From JAJOKK01 sp965370555 (GTDB taxonomy: Bacteria > Bipolaricaulota > Bipolaricaulia > UBA7950 > UBA9294), in assembly GCA_965370555.1 (NCBI GenBank), contig CBDUVB010000063.1, positions 1-8,167 on the forward strand: a stretch of 8,167 nt of DNA, given 5' to 3'. The notes beneath the pieces are model-generated. The model ran no database searches. It was not told where the DNA came from and saw only the letters and a list, made by a program, of their open reading frames with translations. Position numbers and translations under genes: made by a program. Each line of letters begins with the position of its first letter. Position 1 is the first letter of the stretch. Positions 6,642 through 8,167 of this stretch are shown one piece after another.

Positions 6642-6669
6642 AGGCCCGTGCTTTGGGTGCTAATATTAG
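6634..6669. promoter_or_regulatory. Two palindromes over the toxin-antitoxin promoter, probable operators
   Basis: CCTAT-A-ATAGG (6634-6644) covers the -10 box and CTAATATTAG (6660-6669) lies just after the predicted transcription start. Both share CTA…TAG ends, and their centres are about 25 bases apart. Ribbon-helix-helix antitoxins normally bind short palindromes in their own promoter, alone or with the toxin, so autoregulation is likely. Binding by this protein is inferred. Confidence 0.5.
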
Positions 6670-6688
6670 AGCCAAAAGAGGGGGAGAT

Positions 6689-6922
6689 ATGATACAGGCA
6701 AAATTCAGCGTTGAAGAATCACAAACTCATTTCTTGCGCGATCATAAGAAGTACGGGTTCAAGGACAAAAGCTCGATGCTTCGAGCGGCCATCGACCATT
6801 ACAAGATAGAGGTTGAACTGGAACGACTAAAGCTCTCAGCCGTCGCATATTCTGATATCTACTTAAAAGACAATGATTTGAAAGATTTAACTGAAACAGC
6901 GCTTAATGGATGGCCGAAATGA
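6689..6922 (+). CDS. Ribbon-helix-helix antitoxin of a MazEF-like module
   Basis: A 77-residue protein. MIQAKFSVEE can form the DNA-contacting beta strand, followed by two helices (about 11-25 and 28-45, KDKSSMLRAAIDHY) of a ribbon-helix-helix fold. The acidic tail ends DLTETALNGWP, similar to the tail of many MazF-partner antitoxins. The tail would wrap the toxin and neutralise it; the N-terminal part would repress the operon. The start is the ATG at 6689, behind the purine tract AGAGGGGGAG (6677-6686); a TTG at 6653 in the same frame overlaps the leader and is unlikely. The stop TGA overlaps the toxin start (ATGA at 6919-6922). Base composition is clearly lower in GC than the flanks; one 60-base line, 6841-6900, counts to 32% G+C. 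This suggests horizontal acquisition. Confidence 0.8.
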   Translation: MIQAKFSVEESQTHFLRDHKKYGFKDKSSMLRAAIDHYKIEVELERLKLSAVAYSDIYLKDNDLKDLTETALNGWPK

Positions 6923-7275
6923 CCGTACTGAGAAGAGGTATGATCGTTGAGGTCAATCTCGATCCAACTTTGGGCTCTGAAACCGGGAAGACAAGACCGT
7001 GCGTCATTGTGACTAACGATGTATATAATGAGAGGGTTCCGATCATTCAAGTCGTTCCAATAACCGCATGGAGCGCCAAAAAAGCTCAAGTTGTAACCAA
7101 CATAGGAATTCATCCCTCCAAAGGAAGTGGTCTTTCTAAGAAATCTATAGCCGATTGTTTGCAGACGCGCCCTATAGATCATCGCCGTAGGTTAGTTGGG
7201 ATTCGTGGGGAATTATCGTCTGCGAAGCTGGAAGAAATCGATCACGCTTTGAGAATCGTCTTTGAGCTTAATTGA
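6919..7275 (+). CDS. mazF: MazF/PemK-family endoribonuclease toxin
   Basis: A 118-residue toxin of the MazF/PemK family, which cleaves single-stranded RNA at short motifs and slows growth when the antitoxin is lost. The N-terminus shows RRGMIVEVNLDPTLGSETGKTRP, close to the family RGDIVWVDLDPTxGSEQGKTRP. The catalytic pair is present as Arg26 (GKTRP) and Thr49 (VVPIT), spaced 23 residues apart as in Bacillus subtilis MazF (R25 and T48). The chosen ATG at 6919 overlaps the antitoxin stop as ATGA. An ATG at 6910 would add Met-Ala-Glu, and neither has a strong SD, so translation is probably coupled to the antitoxin. The cleavage motif cannot be read from sequence. No frameshift or missing catalytic residue is seen, so the toxin looks intact. 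Confidence 0.92.
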   Translation: MTVLRRGMIVEVNLDPTLGSETGKTRPCVIVTNDVYNERVPIIQVVPITAWSAKKAQVVTNIGIHPSKGSGLSKKSIADCLQTRPIDHRRRLVGIRGELSSAKLEEIDHALRIVFELN

Positions 7276-7467
7276 TGGCTTCACCACACGAAGAGGTTAA
7301 CCAATCGCCGTATCTGATGGGCATTCTGCTACGCCCCACAACTTGTGTTCCCGCAGAGAACAATCGCTCAATCTCTCACACGTTAAATCACTCAATCTTT
7401 ATCCGTTTCCCCTTATCTGGTACCATCCGGGCACTAGTTACAAGGAGGAGGATTCCTACAAATCTCC
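7276..7467. other. Spacer upstream of tgt with short palindrome and direct repeat
   Basis: This 192 bp spacer has no supported gene. CACAA-C-TTGTG (7337-7347) is an 11-base palindrome. TCGCTCAATCTCT (7364-7376) and TCACTCAATCTTT (7388-7400) are 13-base direct repeats with two mismatches, starting 24 bases apart. No convincing -35/-10 pair for tgt was found, and there is no obvious terminator for the toxin gene. Confidence 0.35.
7442..7452 (+). promoter_or_regulatory. Strong SD-like tract far from the tgt start
   Basis: AAGGAGGAGGA ends 15 bases before the only usable ATG (7468), about twice the usual spacing. An in-frame TAG at 7435-7437 and the lack of any ATG, GTG or TTG between it and 7468 rule out an earlier start. 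Confidence 0.5.
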
Positions 7468-8167
7468 ATGTTCACCCTGCAGCATAGACACAAGGGATTG
7501 CCTGCACGGACAGGAAACCTCGTCACCGCCCACGGTACTGTGAGCACCCCGGCGTTCGTCGTTGTGGCCACACGGGCGACAGTGAAGGCGGTCGAGCCGC
7601 AGGCGCTCGTCGATATCGGCGTCCAGATCGTCATCTCAAACTCGTACCACCTGCACCTGCGGCCGGGGGAGGAGACGGTCGCTTCCTTGGGCGGGCTACA
7701 TGGTTTCTCCGGCTGGCGTGGTCCGACGATGACCGATTCCGGCGGATTTCAGGTTTTCAGCCTGGGGGCAGGGAAGGAGCATGGGGTGGGGAAGGTCGCC
7801 TCGATCTTCCCCGATGAAGACCCACAGCCGCGAGCAAACCACTACCGGCAAGGGAAGTCCCTTGTTCAGCTGACCGAGGAAGGAGCCACTTTCCGCTCGA
7901 TCATCGACGGGTCGAAGCATTTCTTCTCCCCGGAGAGCGTGATCGAACTCGAACGGAAACTAGGGGCAGACATCATCCTAGTCCTCGACGAGTGCACCTC
8001 TCCATTGCACGACTATGCCTACACCAAAGCGGCCATGGAACGGACACACCGCTGGGCGCGGCGTGCGTTGCACGCGTTTGAGAAGACCGTTGATGATCGC
8101 TCTTATCCCAATACAGAGCAGGTTCTGTACGGGATCGTGCAGGGCGGTGCGTACGAAGATCTCAGAA
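7468..8167 (+). CDS. tgt: Queuine/preQ1 tRNA-guanine transglycosylase, 3'-truncated
   Basis: The first 233 residues of Tgt, the cytoplasmic enzyme that swaps guanine-34 of GUN-anticodon tRNAs for preQ1 in the queuosine pathway. Visible signatures are ATRATVKAVEP (34-44), SNSYHLHLRPG (58-67), MTDSGGFQVFSL (88-99, the substrate-binding Asp90 equivalent to Zymomonas D102), FRSIIDGSKHFFSPE (142-156), LDECTSP (173-179, equivalent to D156) and YGIVQGG (221-227). The nucleophile Asp and the CxCxxC zinc site lie beyond the right edge. About 30 extra residues (100-134) separate FQVFSL from the TEEGATFRS segment; in typical bacterial Tgt this gap is under 15. The frame is intact through the insert. The start is ATG 7468, forced by an upstream in-frame stop, although the SD tract is unusually distant. 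Confidence 0.93.
   Translation, partial: MFTLQHRHKGLPARTGNLVTAHGTVSTPAFVVVATRATVKAVEPQALVDIGVQIVISNSYHLHLRPGEETVASLGGLHGFSGWRGPTMTDSGGFQVFSLGAGKEHGVGKVASIFPDEDPQPRANHYRQGKSLVQLTEEGATFRSIIDGSKHFFSPESVIELERKLGADIILVLDECTSPLHDYAYTKAAMERTHRWARRALHAFEKTVDDRSYPNTEQVLYGIVQGGAYEDLR

Noticed and set aside
7364..7400. Direct repeats upstream of tgt as origin iterons
   Set aside because: There are only two imperfect copies, with no replication gene or AT-rich unwinding region nearby.

Overview
The window reads as a moderately GC-rich (one gene-5 line counts to about 60% G+C) bacterial chromosome segment with well-formed Shine-Dalgarno (SD) sites and sigma70-like promoters. Several products carry secretion signals, and many genes stand alone. 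Intergenic spacers hold degenerate purine-rich 'cgcagag / ggagacgc' repeats of the kind scattered through many environmental and candidate-phylum genomes. The lineage cannot be fixed from sequence alone. An uncultivated, possibly thermophile-related lineage such as Bipolaricaulota/Acetothermia is a guess from overall gene style, not a result.

Layout. (1) 1-1134 (+): C-terminal three quarters of a beta-CASP metallo-beta-lactamase ribonuclease; its HxHxDH motif lies off the left edge. (2) 1301-2140 (+): an unrecognised exported all-beta protein with a 68-69 residue tandem repeat, closed by a clear intrinsic terminator. (3) 2210-2513: a gene-free spacer with a cluster of degenerate repeats. (4) 5077-2514 (-): a two-gene operon. 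The first gene is an exported NosD-type right-handed beta-helix protein with a C-terminal DUF192 domain. The second is a SerB-like HAD phosphatase whose ribosome site overlaps the upstream stop codon. A strong promoter with an inverted repeat between its -35 and -10 boxes lies upstream. (5) 5384-6382 (+): a DUF4015-type putative glycoside hydrolase with an N-terminal signal or anchor, possibly on a leaderless mRNA. (6) 6613-7275 (+): an AT-richer type II toxin-antitoxin module, with a ribbon-helix-helix antitoxin and a MazF/PemK toxin. It has a near-consensus promoter and two short palindromes suited to autoregulation. (7) 7468-8167 (+): the 5' part of tgt (tRNA-guanine transglycosylase), running off the right edge.

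The genes do not form one pathway. RNA metabolism recurs: beta-CASP nuclease, MazF endoribonuclease and tRNA-modifying Tgt. The middle of the window is devoted to exported proteins. The most noteworthy points are the beta-helix/DUF192 fusion, the repeat-built secreted protein, the compact operator-like palindromes of the toxin-antitoxin module and the insert in Tgt. I saw no rRNA, tRNA, CRISPR array, transposase or phage gene.
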